Numbered from the stretch's first letter, positions 9,269-18,375 are shown. The stretch is DNA of 64,000 bases from Sulfitobacter sp. W027 (GCF_025143985.1 NZ_CP083567.1:124001-188000), one strand, 5' to 3'. Notes: generated by a model from the sequence alone, not told the origin. Numbers and translations are program-made.

Positions 9269-9859
9269 ATGCAAGCTTTTAAGATCATTATGCTATCGCT
9301 ATGGCTACATCCATTCCGGTGGTTCTTCGGCGGGCTATCTGGGGCGTTTGCTTGGGATGTCGTGGGCCGTGGCTTGGTCGAACAGAGCGACTCGCTCATG
9401 TTAATCTTCGACCAATGGTGGGCCGCAGTTAAGCACTTCTTTGATCACCCGTTGGGCGAAATAATCCTTTTGGGTATTACGATCTACTTGATATGGTCTG
9501 CCGTGAGGGCGACCATAACGAAAGAGCGCGGGAAAGAACTGGAGATAGAAACAAGTTCAAGAAAAATTCAGTCTGAGTTTCGGGCTGAAATTAAAGGCAT
9601 TGTCCAAGACTACAAAACAGAAATGAAAGACCTTCTCGATAATAGAATGCCTGAACATATGCTCAAGCGCGCTGATGATGCTGCAACCGATGCGGCACTT
9701 TTCAGGATGGACTTAGAGTCGAGAAATAGAGAATTTGCTGAAGCAGTCGAGCAGCTACAAGCTTGCAAGCAGGCCAATGAAGGCTTTCTCAACACTCTCA
9801 ATAGACTAGACGAACTTGAGAGAAAAGTGCGCAGGATTGAAGAAAATGACAAACCTTAA
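9269..9859 (+). CDS. IS1595 passenger gene: membrane-anchored coiled-coil protein of unknown function
   Basis: A 196-residue protein unlike any family I recognise. A hydrophobic, aromatic N-terminus (residues 1-35) is followed by one clear membrane segment (EIILLGITIYLIWSAV, about 64-79). A long charged region then shows heptad-like spacing, predicted coiled coil, at about residues 90-196. G+C is visibly lower than in the flanking etf genes. It lies inside the IS1595 element, on the opposite strand to the transposase, and overlaps the next passenger gene by 14 bases. Its role in transposition or host fitness is unknown. Confidence 0.7.
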   Translation: MQAFKIIMLSLWLHPFRWFFGGLSGAFAWDVVGRGLVEQSDSLMLIFDQWWAAVKHFFDHPLGEIILLGITIYLIWSAVRATITKERGKELEIETSSRKIQSEFRAEIKGIVQDYKTEMKDLLDNRMPEHMLKRADDAATDAALFRMDLESRNREFAEAVEQLQACKQANEGFLNTLNRLDELERKVRRIEENDKP

Positions 9860-10016
9860 AAAGGCCCGAAAGGGCAAGATTGAAGAATTCATCAAAGAAC
9901 ATGAGGCCGATCCAGATGGCGATCTCGACAAGCTGGATGCGCTGATCAAGCGTCCAACTCAGGGAAGCGAGAAAGCAACTCGCCCAGCATCACATCAGGG
10001 GTCGTCCGACGATTGA
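9846..10016 (+). CDS. IS1595 passenger gene: small charged protein (56 aa)
   Basis: Starts MTNLKKARKGKIEEF, is very rich in Lys, Glu and Asp, and has a C-terminal Ser/Thr/Pro-rich tail. It starts inside the end of the upstream passenger gene, suggesting coupled translation, and its last 71 bases overlap the 3' end of the transposase gene antisense. From memory, proteins of this appearance accompany other Rhodobacterales IS1595 elements, which supports its being a real gene. Function unknown. Confidence 0.6.
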   Translation: MTNLKKARKGKIEEFIKEHEADPDGDLDKLDALIKRPTQGSEKATRPASHQGSSDD

Positions 10017-10824
10017 AGCGGTACTCGAATTCCTTGACGTAGGCCTCAAGGTACTTGGGAGACACGTTGTTGTGCGTACCCTTCAACGACCGCTTCAGAT
10101 GACCAAAGAAATTCTCGATTGAGTTGGTAGTCTCACCATCTGGCCCGACATACTCGTCCTTGGAGTGGTTAACTGTCTTGTGGCTATAATGCTTGACGTT
10201 CACGGCCTTTTTGTAGGCCTTCAACTCATCTGTGTGAATTTCGGTGCCGTGCGCCACGTTATCGTTGATATGGGGCATCAAGGAGCCTCGTGTCTGATCT
10301 TCAACCACTTTGAGCATAACGTCACCGCCCCGCTCCATCATACCCATCACGACGGTCTTGCGCTTGCGCCAATCCATGCCAGTCGTCTTGCCGCCTACAA
10401 AGGTCTCATCGACCTCTACAACCTCGCCTGCGCCACCCAGAGGGGCTTCTCCATCTACATAAGCCATATGCTCACGGATCAGCTTAGCCATGCGCCATGC
10501 GGTCTTGTACGTCACGCCCAACTGGCGCTCCAATTCTTTGCCACTCACGCCATGCTTGGACGTGGTGAACAGAAATATCGCGTAGAACCAAAGCTGCAAT
10601 GGTGTGCGGCTCTTTTCAAAGATGCTGCCCACCATTGGGTGGATGTGGTGACCGCACCACTGGCAGGAATAGGCTTGCTCAGAATGCAAGCGATACCACT
10701 TGGCGTCACGCTCACACTTGGGGCAGGTGTGACCCTGACCGAAACGCACGTTGAAAAGGTGCTCTAGGCAAGCCTCATCGGTTGGGAACTGCTGGAAGAA
10801 CTGGCGTACATTTGTTTGTTTCAT
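9946..10824 (-). CDS. IS1595-family (ISXO2-like) transposase
   Basis: A 292-residue protein with an N-terminal zinc ribbon (CPKC near residue 34 and CQWC near 54) that binds DNA. The catalytic domain contains [11 protein letters not shown] (first Asp), [10 protein letters not shown] (second Asp) and [12 protein letters not shown]. The start follows directly inside the right inverted repeat. The length is typical and the frame intact. Confidence 0.93.
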   Translation of the reverse strand: MKQTNVRQFFQQFPTDEACLEHLFNVRFGQGHTCPKCERDAKWYRLHSEQAYSCQWCGHHIHPMVGSIFEKSRTPLQLWFYAIFLFTTSKHGVSGKELERQLGVTYKTAWRMAKLIREHMAYVDGEAPLGGAGEVVEVDETFVGGKTTGMDWRKRKTVVMGMMERGGDVMLKVVEDQTRGSLMPHINDNVAHGTEIHTDELKAYKKAVNVKHYSHKTVNHSKDEYVGPDGETTNSIENFFGHLKRSLKGTHNNVSPKYLEAYVKEFEYRFNRRTTPDVMLGELLSRFPELDA

Positions 10825-10872
10825 GCACTATAGATAGGATTTCGCCTACCGTATGTCAAGGGGATACCCCCC

Positions 10873-10880
10873 ATTCGAGT
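10873..10880. repeat. Right 8-bp target site duplication of the IS1595 element
   Basis: ATTCGAGT, matching 9195-9202. It lies 8 bases beyond the etfA stop codon, so the insertion spared the coding sequence. Confidence 0.9.
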
Positions 10881-10888
10881 TGACGTTC

Positions 10889-11815
10889 TTAGAGTTTCTC
10901 GATCAGTTCGGGCACGGCTGTGAACAGATCTGCGACAAGGCCGTAATCGGCGACCTGGAGGATCGGGGCCTCTTCGTCCTTGTTGATCGCGACGATGACC
11001 TTGGAGTCCTTCATCCCTGCAAGGTGCTGGATCGCACCCGAGATGCCGATGGCCACGTAAAGCTCGGGCGCGACGACCTTACCGGTCTGGCCAACCTGCC
11101 AGTCGTTCGGCGCATAGCCGGAGTCGACAGCAGCTCGGGAGGCACCGACAGCGGCTCCCAGCTTGTCGGCCAGCGTCTCGATGATGGCGAAGTCTACCTT
11201 CGAACCAACACCGCGACCACCAGAGACAACCACACCGGCTGAGGTCAGCTCGGGGCGATCGCTTGCAGCCATCGCATCCTCGACCCATTCGGACAGGCCC
11301 GGATTGGCCGCCGCAGCCACATCCGCAACAGCAGCCGAGCCACCTTCGCCCGCGGCGCCGAAGGTCGAGGTCCGGAAGGTGATGACCTTGGTGGCGTCTT
11401 TCGACTTCACGGTCTGGATCGCGTTACCGGCATAGATCGGACGCTCGAATGTGTCGGCGTCGACAACGGCGGTCACATCGGTCAGGACCATGACGTCCAG
11501 CAGGGCTGCGACGCGGGGCATGATGTTCTTCGCATCGGTCGTGGCGGGGGCCACGATATGCGAATAATCACCAGCCAGCGACACGATCAGCACCGCAACG
11601 GGTTCCGCCAGGCGGTGACCGTAAAGCGCGTCCTCGGCGACCAGCACTTTTGCGACACCGTCGATCTTGGCGGCGGCTTCGGCGGCAGCCTTGGCGGATG
11701 CACCAACGGCCAGAACCGTCACATCGCCCAGGGCTTTTGCACCGGAAATGGCCTTGGCGGTGGCGTCCTGCGCCAGTTCACCGCCGTCGATTTCAGCAAG
11801 CAGAAGAACGGCCAT
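10889..11815 (-). CDS. etfA: Electron transfer flavoprotein alpha subunit
   Basis: FAD-carrying subunit (308 residues) of the ETF heterodimer, which takes electrons from acyl-CoA dehydrogenases and passes them to ETF:ubiquinone oxidoreductase. The FAD-binding C-terminal half has [28 protein letters not shown] and the [11 protein letters not shown] motif. The start overlaps the etfB stop by one base (TAATG). It is last in scoA-scoB-etfB-etfA. The three acyl-CoA dehydrogenases in the 19.5-35 kb island would need such a carrier, though a second chromosomal ETF is likely. Confidence 0.95.
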   Translation of the reverse strand: MAVLLLAEIDGGELAQDATAKAISGAKALGDVTVLAVGASAKAAAEAAAKIDGVAKVLVAEDALYGHRLAEPVAVLIVSLAGDYSHIVAPATTDAKNIMPRVAALLDVMVLTDVTAVVDADTFERPIYAGNAIQTVKSKDATKVITFRTSTFGAAGEGGSAAVADVAAAANPGLSEWVEDAMAASDRPELTSAGVVVSGGRGVGSKVDFAIIETLADKLGAAVGASRAAVDSGYAPNDWQVGQTGKVVAPELYVAIGISGAIQHLAGMKDSKVIVAINKDEEAPILQVADYGLVADLFTAVPELIEKL

Positions 11816-12573
11816 TACACGATCCCCTTCTCTTTGAGTTTCGCCACAAGCGTATCGACATCGGGCACCATCTCACCGGCGCTGCGCGCCTCGGGCTCGG
11901 ACGTCTTGACGATTTCCAGACGCGGAGAGACATCGACGCCATAGTCATTGGCGGTCTTCTCATCCAGCGGCTTTTTCTTTGCCTTCATGATGTTCGGCAG
12001 CGACGCATAGCGCGGCTCGTTCAGGCGTAGGTCGGTGGTGATAATCGTGGGCAGTTTCACGCTGATCGTCTGCAACCCACCGTCGACCTCGCGGGTGACG
12101 ATGGCGTTTTCGTCTTCGACTTTGACTTCGGAGGCAAAGGTCGCTTGGCTCCAACCCAGCAACGCCGCCAGCATCTGACCAGTTGCGTTCATGTCGTTGT
12201 CGATGGCCTGCTTGCCGACCATGACGATTTGCGGCTTCTCTTCCTCAATGATCGCTTTGAGGATCTTGGCGACGGCCAGCGGCTCGATGTCGGTGTGCAC
12301 GTCATCTGCGGCAACAACCAAAATGGCGCGGTCCGCGCCCATGGCCAGTGCGGTGCGCAGCGTTTCCTGTGCTTGCTTCACACCGATCGACACGGCGACG
12401 ATTTCGGTCGCGACACCGGCTTCTTTCAAGCGGATTGCCTCCTCGACGGCGATTTCGTCGAATGGGTTCATCGACAACTTTACGTTGGCGAGATCAACAC
12501 CCGAACCGTCAGCCTTCACCTTGGCTTTGACGTTGTAGTCGATCACGCGCTTGACAGGTACCAGTACCTTCAT
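11815..12573 (-). CDS. etfB: Electron transfer flavoprotein beta subunit
   Basis: AMP-binding partner of EtfA, 252 residues, starting [16 protein letters not shown]. The ETF beta signature region ([20 protein letters not shown]) is present near residue 190. The ATG at 12573 has a strong AGAAGGAG site, so the 15-residue upstream extension is rejected. A 96-bp gap separates it from the CoA-transferase genes upstream on the same strand. Confidence 0.95.
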   Translation of the reverse strand: MKVLVPVKRVIDYNVKAKVKADGSGVDLANVKLSMNPFDEIAVEEAIRLKEAGVATEIVAVSIGVKQAQETLRTALAMGADRAILVVAADDVHTDIEPLAVAKILKAIIEEEKPQIVMVGKQAIDNDMNATGQMLAALLGWSQATFASEVKVEDENAIVTREVDGGLQTISVKLPTIITTDLRLNEPRYASLPNIMKAKKKPLDEKTANDYGVDVSPRLEIVKTSEPEARSAGEMVPDVDTLVAKLKEKGIV

Positions 12574-12669
12574 TGCGCTTTTCTCCTTCTCACTTTGCGG
12601 TCGACTATTAATCGGCATCAGGGCGCTGCTCTCTTGTCAGGCAACGCGCAGCTATAGCTCGATCAAACC

Positions 12670-13296
12670 TCAGATTATCGTCGCCTCGGTCGCGGTGCGG
12701 AACTCTTCCTCGGTCACACCATCAGCCAGTTCTACCAGCTTCAGACCGCCTTCAACCACGTCCATCACACCCAAGTTGGTGATGATGCGGTCAACCACAG
12801 CCTGACCAGTCAGCGGCAGGGTGCATGCCTTCAGAACCTTGGACTTACCATGCTTGTTGGTGTGATCCATCACAACGACCACGCGGCCAACACCGGCCAC
12901 CAGATCCATTGCGCCGCCCATGCCTTTGACCAGCTTGCCCGGGATCATCCAATTCGCCAGGTCACCGTTTTCGGCCACTTCCATCGCGCCCAAGATCGCC
13001 ATGGCGATCTTGCCGCCACGGATCATCGCAAAGGATAGCGCGCTGTCGAAATAGGCCGAGTGGGGCAGTTCGGTGATGGTCTGCTTGCCTGCGTTGATCA
13101 GGTCTGCGTCCTCGTCGCCCTCATAGGGGAACGGGCCCATGCCCAGCATGCCGTTTTCCGACTGAAGCGTCACCGTGATCCCCTCGGGGATGTAGTTCGA
13201 CACCAGCGTCGGAATACCGATGCCAAGGTTCACATACCAACCGTCTTGCAGTTCTTGCGCGGCGCGGGCCGCCATTTGGTGACGATCCCAAGCCAT
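12670..13296 (-). CDS. scoB: 3-oxoacid CoA-transferase subunit B
   Basis: Catalytic subunit of a succinyl-CoA:3-ketoacid CoA-transferase (SCOT/AtoAD/PcaIJ group). Glu47 in SENGMLG is the conserved nucleophile that forms the glutamyl-CoA thioester. GIGIPTLV and GAMDLVAGV are also typical; 208 residues. Sequence flavour suggests acetoacetate as substrate, but PcaIJ enzymes for 3-oxoadipate belong to the same family and cannot be excluded by eye. Start and scoA stop overlap by one base (TAATG). Confidence 0.9.
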   Translation of the reverse strand: MAWDRHQMAARAAQELQDGWYVNLGIGIPTLVSNYIPEGITVTLQSENGMLGMGPFPYEGDEDADLINAGKQTITELPHSAYFDSALSFAMIRGGKIAMAILGAMEVAENGDLANWMIPGKLVKGMGGAMDLVAGVGRVVVVMDHTNKHGKSKVLKACTLPLTGQAVVDRIITNLGVMDVVEGGLKLVELADGVTEEEFRTATEATII

Positions 13297-14000
13297 TATG
13301 CGTTCTCCCGCTTGCGGACGGTGCGCTGTTCGATGCGCTTTTCGTGCTCGCCTTTGATGATCCGGTGCACATAGATCCCCGGCAGGTGGATGTGATCGGG
13401 GTCCAGCGACCCTGCCGGCAAGATTTCTTCCACCTCAACAACGCAGATCTTACCGCAGGTTGCGGCAGGCACGTTGAAGTTGCGGGCGGTCTTGCGGAAC
13501 ACGAGGTTGCCAGTTTCATCGGCTTTCCACGCTTTCACGATCGCCAAATCCGCGAAGATACCCTCTTCGAGGATATAGGTCTGACCGTTGAATTCTTTGT
13601 GCTCTTTGCCTTCGGCGATCACGGTGCCTACACCAGTCTTGGTGTAGAAACCCGGAATGCCAGCGCCGCCAGCGCGCATACGTTCGGCCAGCGTGCCTTG
13701 GGGGTTGAATTCCAGCTCCAGCTCGCCCGACAGGTACTGACGCATAAATTCCGCGTTCTCACCTACATAGGACGAGATCATCTTTTTGACCTGCTTGGTC
13801 TGAAGCAGGATGCCGATACCGAAATCGTCCACACCTGCGTTGTTCGACGCAAAGGTCAGATCCTTGGTGCCTGCCTGTTTTATCGCGTCCAGCAGTAACT
13901 CGGGGATGCCACACAGGCCGAAGCCCCCAGCCGCAATCAGCATGCCATCGTGTAGCAGGCCGTCCAGTGCATGCTTGGCCGCATCATAAACTTTGGTCAT
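13296..14000 (-). CDS. scoA: 3-oxoacid CoA-transferase subunit A
   Basis: Partner of ScoB, 234 residues. CoA-binding [10 protein letters not shown] is at about residues 25-34, with [12 protein letters not shown] and the [15 protein letters not shown] block following. It would convert acetoacetate and succinyl-CoA to acetoacetyl-CoA and succinate. These are exactly the two products expected from BKACE acting on 3-oxoadipate, which makes its presence near the pca operon meaningful. First gene of the sco-etf operon. Confidence 0.9.
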   Translation of the reverse strand: MTKVYDAAKHALDGLLHDGMLIAAGGFGLCGIPELLLDAIKQAGTKDLTFASNNAGVDDFGIGILLQTKQVKKMISSYVGENAEFMRQYLSGELELEFNPQGTLAERMRAGGAGIPGFYTKTGVGTVIAEGKEHKEFNGQTYILEEGIFADLAIVKAWKADETGNLVFRKTARNFNVPAATCGKICVVEVEEILPAGSLDPDHIHLPGIYVHRIIKGEHEKRIEQRTVRKRENA

Positions 14001-14026
14001 CTTTCACCATGCTTCGCAAATATTTG

Positions 14027-14039
14027 TAGGTGACACCTA
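14027..14039. promoter_or_regulatory. Palindrome upstream of scoA, possible operator
   Basis: TAGGTGACACCTA is a perfect 6-bp inverted repeat around a central base, 27 bp upstream of the scoA start codon, next to an AT-rich stretch that could be a -10 region. Its size and position suit a repressor site. No regulator gene lies beside it. Confidence 0.4.
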
Positions 14040-14315
14040 TAATTTGAAGCGGTCTATTCGCTAGCGACAACGATCGATATTCGTGATAGAAAAAATGGAT
14101 AACGCGGCGTCTTTGCAATCTCTATTCAAAAGGAGGAGTAACTCGAGGCTGAGATCGGTTTCCCCCACTTTCTGCCGGCGTAGAACCTCATTTCCGAATT
14201 TAGTCCTTCGGAAGATCGAGCATCAGTTCATCATGCGATGCAAACAAAAAAACACTATTAACACGAATACCTTATCCACGAATGTAGCCTCTATTCGCGG
14301 TGTCGTATCGCTGAT
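14040..14315. other. Non-coding stretch between the sco promoter region and the sulfatase remnant
   Basis: No convincing gene on either strand. A 95-codon plus-strand frame from 14083 has no recognisable features and runs antisense into the sulfatase remnant. AT-rich runs near 14080-14100 and 14240-14280 are unremarkable. Confidence 0.5.
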
Positions 14316-14686
14316 TCAGGCCAAGGCCGTGGGCGAAAGCCTCCTGTCTCGCAACGAGACCATCTTTTGAAGCAGCCGGTGTGTCAGATGTTCTCTAACC
14401 GTCGAAGCCGCAGAGTCTTTCCATAGGTTGTTGAGCTCCAGAGGATCGTTTTCGAGATCGAACAGTTGACCCCAGTCGCCTTCCTCGAAAACGGACAGTC
14501 GCCAACGAGGTGTCACCAAACTGACCAAACCGACTTTCGCATCAGGTTCCTCGAGTACGATCATCCCGTAATCGTCGATCAGTATATCTTCATCGCCCGG
14601 TTCACCAAAAAGATTTCGACCCTGCATCCCGAAACAAGACTGCAAACCCGCCCTCCCCAGGACAGTTGCCGCGATATCAATCGTGC
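14316..14686 (-). pseudogene. Arylsulfatase-type sulfatase, C-terminal remnant
   Basis: About 120 C-terminal residues of a sulfatase-family enzyme. They include the DIAATVLGRAGL segment (family IxPTxLxxAG) and the strongly conserved QLFDLENDPLELNNLW near the end. The catalytic N-terminal region with the formylglycine motif is gone; the fragment starts exactly at the left end of IS6 copy 2 (14687). It is therefore a non-functional leftover of DNA once continuous with a gene beyond the element. Confidence 0.75.
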
Positions 14687-15513
14687 GGTTCTGTCGCAAA
14701 CTTTTTTGACTTTCGCCGGGTCACGTGACGCGGCAGTAATTTTGCGGCAGAGGTGGCGGACGAGAGGGGCGGAGCGATGGTTGACTTCAAGGGCGTACAT
14801 TTCCCAAAGGAAGCGATCTTGTACGCCGTGTTCTTCTATCTGCGCTACCCTGGTTCCTATCGCGATCTCGAGGAGATCATGGAGGAGCGTGGCGTTGATG
14901 TTGACCATGGGACGCTGAACCGTTGGGTGGTTAAGTTTGCGCCGCTGTTGGCGGCACAAGCGCAGTCCCGCAAGAAACCAACCGCCGAATCTTGGCGCAT
15001 GGACGAAACCTACATCAAGGTTAAAGGCAAATGGACCTACTATTACCGGGCGGTCGACAACACGGGAAAAACCCTTGATTTCATGTTGTCTGAGCGTCGC
15101 GACAAGGCTGCGGCCCGTCGGTTTTTCAAGCGCGCGATTGGCACGAACGGCGTGCCTGACCGTGTTGTCATCGACAAAAGCGGCGCTAATCTGGCGGGTC
15201 TGCAAAGCGTCAATGTGATCCTGAAGTTCACGGGCTCATGCAACACCATCAAGATACAGCAGGTCAAATACCTCAACAACATCATCGAACAAGATCATCG
15301 CTTCGTAAAGCGGATCACGGGCCCGATGCTTGGCTTCAAGGCCTTCCATTCTGCCGAGGCGACACTGGCTGGGATCGAGACCGCGCATATGATCCGAAAG
15401 GGGCAGATCCATGCCAACGGCCTTACCGCATTTCAGCAGTTTGCGGCGCTCGCAGCATAATTGTGTCCAGCCAATCCCCGCACTCAAACTTCAACAAAAT
15501 TTGCGACAGAACC
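14687..15513 (+). mobile_element. IS6-family insertion sequence, copy 2 (inverted relative to copy 1)
   Basis: An 827-bp element with the same terminal repeats (GGTTCTGTCGCAAA) and the same transposase as copy 1, here on the plus strand. Flanking octamers are AATCGTGC and AACCTGAG, so there is no duplication. Together with copy 1 it brackets about 6.2 kb as an inverted pair. Confidence 0.93.
14777..15460 (+). CDS. IS6-family transposase (copy 2)
   Basis: Translation identical to the copy at 7696-8379, starting MVDFKGVHFPKE, with both catalytic Asp blocks and the Glu block intact. Identity over the full protein shows very recent duplication within this replicon, or gene conversion between the copies. 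Confidence 0.93.
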   Translation: MVDFKGVHFPKEAILYAVFFYLRYPGSYRDLEEIMEERGVDVDHGTLNRWVVKFAPLLAAQAQSRKKPTAESWRMDETYIKVKGKWTYYYRAVDNTGKTLDFMLSERRDKAAARRFFKRAIGTNGVPDRVVIDKSGANLAGLQSVNVILKFTGSCNTIKIQQVKYLNNIIEQDHRFVKRITGPMLGFKAFHSAEATLAGIETAHMIRKGQIHANGLTAFQQFAALAA

Positions 15514-15749
15514 AACCTGAGTGCTCATGTCAGCGCTGACAATTTGGACCACCTCTACTGGCCACCCCTGTCTCCGCCCACGCCTCCACAATACGCCGTA
15601 TGAGCTCTGGTCGACTGGGAAGATCTTCTTCGACCCGGGGTCGCCCGTTTGATTTCATGATATTATCTATTTAAAGTATAATTTCTTAGTATCACATATA
15701 AGCCCAAACCTATTTGTCTTCTCCGGTCACGATAGCAGGCAATCTTGCG
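15514..15749 (-). other. Junction DNA with a possible 42-codon frame
   Basis: On the minus strand, 15530-15658 encodes a short frame starting MKSNGRPRVEEDLPSRPEL and ending at a TGA near the IS6 end. Its beginning looks like genuine protein sequence, but I do not recognise it. It may be the N-terminus of a gene cut by IS activity. The rest (15659-15749) is AT-rich and without features. Confidence 0.3.
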
Positions 15750-17054
15750 CTATTTGATAAGCAAATTCATGCGAAAGGTCTTTTCGATGCGGCTCACATC
15801 ATAATGCTCAACACCTGCCTGCTCAGCGAACTCTTGCCACCTAGCGACCGCGCCCACGATGTTCTCAATGGCCTGGTTCGCCTTGTTGGACTTAAGCCCC
15901 ACATTTGACGCAAATCTCATGAGATCGTCATGCGCAAAATCGTTCCGCTTCCCACCCATGCTCATTTGGTGGTCGCGTGTCCAGGATCCAGAAGGATTAT
16001 AGGAATAGGCCACGTCGTACGCGGGAGACAGGCGCCAAGCTCCGGACCTGTCCATGAGGAAAGAGATATTCTTGACGTGGTCATCCTGGTTCCGAGCGAC
16101 AACGTTAAAGACAGCGCGCTTGTATTGCTGCTCCACCACATCCATTCCGAGCCCAAGATCCCTGATCGTCATGATGGCCTGCTCGTAGGAATAAGAGGCC
16201 GGGTCATTGAAGTCGAAATGCTGCATCGCACCGAGCGATTGCATGTGGACCTTTCGCCCCCGTTCGTCCCTGTCGAACCGACGTGTCATGAAATGGCTTC
16301 GTCCGCCTTCGTGGTGAAGCCTGCATTCCGACATGTCGATGCCCGCCGCCGTCGCCATCAGGTAATATGCGTACTCGATCTTTCCGAAGCCTTGTGGATC
16401 GGCAAGCTCTTTATCTCGATTGTTGGATACGCCGTCGAACTTCAAGAGCCAGTGCTCATATCCCTCGTCGACTTTGACTTGCCCTGACCTGAACTCACCG
16501 GTGTCTCGGTTCCAGGCAAGCACCGCCTTCGCGCGCGCGCCCCCCGCCGAAGTTCCGACACTTAAAATATCCTCGAGCGCCTCTGCGTCGTCCTCGCCTC
16601 CGAGCCTGCCAGTAAGGTTCTCGCGCTCGCTTAAGACCCTGTTAGCCAGATCCACCAACTGGCCCACTTCCAGCCTTTTGGACCGGGTCGCCTTACGGAC
16701 CGTTGGCTCGAACTCCAATGCCCCGATTCCGCGGTTGCCGATGTAGCAAAGCCGATCCACTGGACTGAACCGGCCCGCGCTTCGCCCCGTTTCCGCAAGC
16801 CATGCATCAATCAACCGGTTGCCGAACTTGTCCGGCAATGCGTCAGCCAACGTTCCAGGTAACCCTTTGAACGTTTCCTTTGGAAGGGCGGGAAACTCGT
16901 AGGGTGCATCCCGTACTGGCATCTTCAAAGGCGCGACCTCAATACCTGCGCCCACAAAGGCCGGATCGTATTGAAAGATGCCGAGTGCGCGCGCTTCATC
17001 CCAGCTTACGGCACCGATGCGCCGACCCCACAATACTACGCTCGCGTCAGTCAT
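15750..17054 (-). CDS. hipA: HipA-type serine/threonine kinase toxin
   Basis: 434 residues, normal HipA length. N-terminal subdomain features include LPGTLADALPDKFGNRLIDAWL near residues 65-85. The kinase-like core has HWLLKFDG, SHFMTRRFDRD, the catalytic-loop-like ARNQDDHVKN and the metal-binding SPAYDV. HipA toxins phosphorylate translation components (GltX in E. coli) and slow growth. The gene overlaps its antitoxin by 8 bases. The exact target is unknown. Such a module in an IS-rich region fits plasmid or island maintenance. Confidence 0.9.
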   Translation of the reverse strand: MTDASVVLWGRRIGAVSWDEARALGIFQYDPAFVGAGIEVAPLKMPVRDAPYEFPALPKETFKGLPGTLADALPDKFGNRLIDAWLAETGRSAGRFSPVDRLCYIGNRGIGALEFEPTVRKATRSKRLEVGQLVDLANRVLSERENLTGRLGGEDDAEALEDILSVGTSAGGARAKAVLAWNRDTGEFRSGQVKVDEGYEHWLLKFDGVSNNRDKELADPQGFGKIEYAYYLMATAAGIDMSECRLHHEGGRSHFMTRRFDRDERGRKVHMQSLGAMQHFDFNDPASYSYEQAIMTIRDLGLGMDVVEQQYKRAVFNVVARNQDDHVKNISFLMDRSGAWRLSPAYDVAYSYNPSGSWTRDHQMSMGGKRNDFAHDDLMRFASNVGLKSNKANQAIENIVGAVARWQEFAEQAGVEHYDVSRIEKTFRMNLLIK

Positions 17055-17385
17055 CTACGTCATCCCCCCAGGTCCATGATGTTTTTGGGGGTTGTTCCGA
17101 TGCAGGACTCGCTCTCCTGCGCTCCTTCCCCTTCTGTGAGACGCGTTCAATTGGCCTGATATCTCCCTCTGGTAACACAGACAGCACCGCCTGTTCCAAA
17201 TCGAGCGCAGCGGCGACGCGAAGAAAGGTGTCCAGGGTGGAAGGGTCCCCAGCCTCAAAGCGACGCAGGGTGCGTACTCCGATGCCCGCCTTCTCGGCGA
17301 GGTCAATTTGGGTTACGTTGCGCGCGAGGCGCAGACGCGCGAGACGTAGCCCGATTTCCTGTTCGATTTGTTGAGACGTCGTCAT
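17047..17385 (-). CDS. hipB: HipB-type XRE-family antitoxin/repressor
   Basis: 112 residues. A Cro/C1-type helix-turn-helix occupies about residues 12-65 (ARLRLARNVTQIDLAEKAGI, RTLRRFEAGD), followed by a basic, Ser/Pro-rich tail that probably contacts HipA. The ribosome site AGGGAAAC precedes the ATG. The protein should bind the repeats upstream and repress the operon with HipA. Confidence 0.88.
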   Translation of the reverse strand: MTTSQQIEQEIGLRLARLRLARNVTQIDLAEKAGIGVRTLRRFEAGDPSTLDTFLRVAAALDLEQAVLSVLPEGDIRPIERVSQKGKERRRASPASEQPPKTSWTWGDDVDD

Positions 17386-17443
17386 TGTTTCCCTAAAGGC
17401 CGTGAGATGCCGATTAAGCTGGATAACCTACCGTAGTCGGTCA

Positions 17444-17495
17444 CATATGGCCTTTTGTGACTTACTTGTCAATAGGCCTCATATGGCCTCTTGTG
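17444..17495. promoter_or_regulatory. Direct repeats upstream of hipB, likely HipB operators
   Basis: CATATGGCCTTTTGTG (17444-17459) recurs as CATATGGCCTCTTGTG (17480-17495), with one mismatch and a 36-bp offset, about 60-110 bp upstream of hipB. The second copy lies within AGGCC-TCATAT-GGCCT, which is itself symmetrical. Repeated operators are typical of hipBA autoregulation. Confidence 0.55.
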
Positions 17496-17638
17496 GCAAT
17501 ATCTTTAGATCAAGTGGCCGTGAACGACCTTTTGACTCAAAATTTGGATGTAACACTGGTGAGTTGTTGGGGAATGGACCGAAGCAGGTGTTGTCACGCC
17601 AACTAACCGAGCTTACAAGTTGGCATGCCGACCGTTGA

Positions 17639-18030
17639 TTAAGCGACGTTTGCTGCGGATTTCCACGCCTCGAATGCTTCGAGTCGATGGTAGCGGATGG
17701 TGAGAGCGGAACGACGGCGGGCTGGTACGGAGAAGGAATTGCGGGTTGCAGATTGCATCGAGACGAAGCGTTGTAAACTACCCGGCGATCGGAAAACCTG
17801 CATCACGCGCTCTCGTTTTCGAAAAGGGAAATGGCTGTTTTCTGCACAGTTATTGAGGCCCTTGTGGTCCAGCACCGGATCATCTCGTACGAAACGTCTA
17901 CTCCACTTGCCAGCATCACCTCCTCTACCTCGCGCAGGCTCAGGCTGAACCGGACATAGAGCCATACAACATGAGCGATGATCTGAGGCGGAAACCGGTG
18001 GCGCTTGTAGGGGATGTCGATGCACCAGCA
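17639..18030 (-). pseudogene. IS6-family transposase with the catalytic middle deleted
   Basis: The N-terminal part (KRHRFPPQIIAHVVWLYVRF, then SLREVEE and DVSYEMIRCW) is in one frame. The C-terminal part (FRKRERVMQVFRSPGSLQRF to the end WKSAANVA) is in another. The roughly 100 residues carrying the DDE motif are missing at the join near 17880. It differs from the 827-bp element, so it is a separate, dead IS6 relative. Confidence 0.75.
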
Positions 18031-18375
18031 ACCTCACACCCGTTAACGTGCCTCTGTGTGGGCCATGTCCGTTCTCCTTGCTTTCCAGCAAGATAGGGGA
18101 TTTGTCGCAACCCACGTGTGGATGCCCCGGTTTATGTGGGTGATTGTTTCGACGTTTAGATAGCATGATCGGGTGCAGTCACGTGTCCGGCCTGTTTGTG
18201 CAGCACACTTGGCTGCTGGCCCTTATGGAGATGCGCGAACTTGGCTCCAAATCAGTTTATCGGGCTCGAAGCCGCGAAGGGTTGCACTGGTTTTTCCATG
18301 TTCGTTCTCGTCGATCCGCTTTCCTTAGTCGATCCTTTCGTCCTCACATACCTGCCGGTATCCGTGGGTCTGCCG
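18031..18375. other. Intergenic DNA between transposase remnants
   Basis: No gene is supported. The open frames here are antisense or out-of-frame continuations of the neighbouring IS remnants, and several stops break every transposase-like frame. Confidence 0.4.

Larger units (their letters stand above)
9203..10872. mobile_element. IS1595-family element carrying two passenger genes
   Basis: A 1670-bp element whose ends read GGGGTGTATCCCCTCAGCATACG (left) and, on the opposite strand, GGGGGGTATCCCCTTGACATACG (right), flanked by the exact duplication ATTCGAGT. It contains an ISXO2-like transposase (minus) and, facing it, two overlapping passenger genes (9269-9859 and 9846-10016). Passenger genes are known in some IS1595 subgroups. 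The element sits between the IS30 remnant and the 3' end of etfA. Both ends and the transposase are intact, implying a recent insertion. Confidence 0.92.

Noticed and set aside
12670..14000. CoA-transferase as PcaIJ (3-oxoadipate CoA-transferase)
   Set aside because: Same family and cannot be excluded, but the pairing with ETF rather than pca genes and the general SCOT look favour acetoacetate. Kept as an alternative only.
14083..14370. 95-codon plus-strand frame as a gene
   Set aside because: No ribosome site, no family features, and it runs antisense into the sulfatase remnant.
7635..15521. 8-bp target duplications flanking the IS6 copies
   Set aside because: ATCTCGAG/TGGATGCC and AATCGTGC/AACCTGAG do not match directly, nor after exchanging flanks as an inversion would require.
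17639..18166. Single 175-codon protein
   Set aside because: Only its last part is in the true transposase frame; the first two thirds are the wrong frame of an IS6 N-terminus, with a deletion between.
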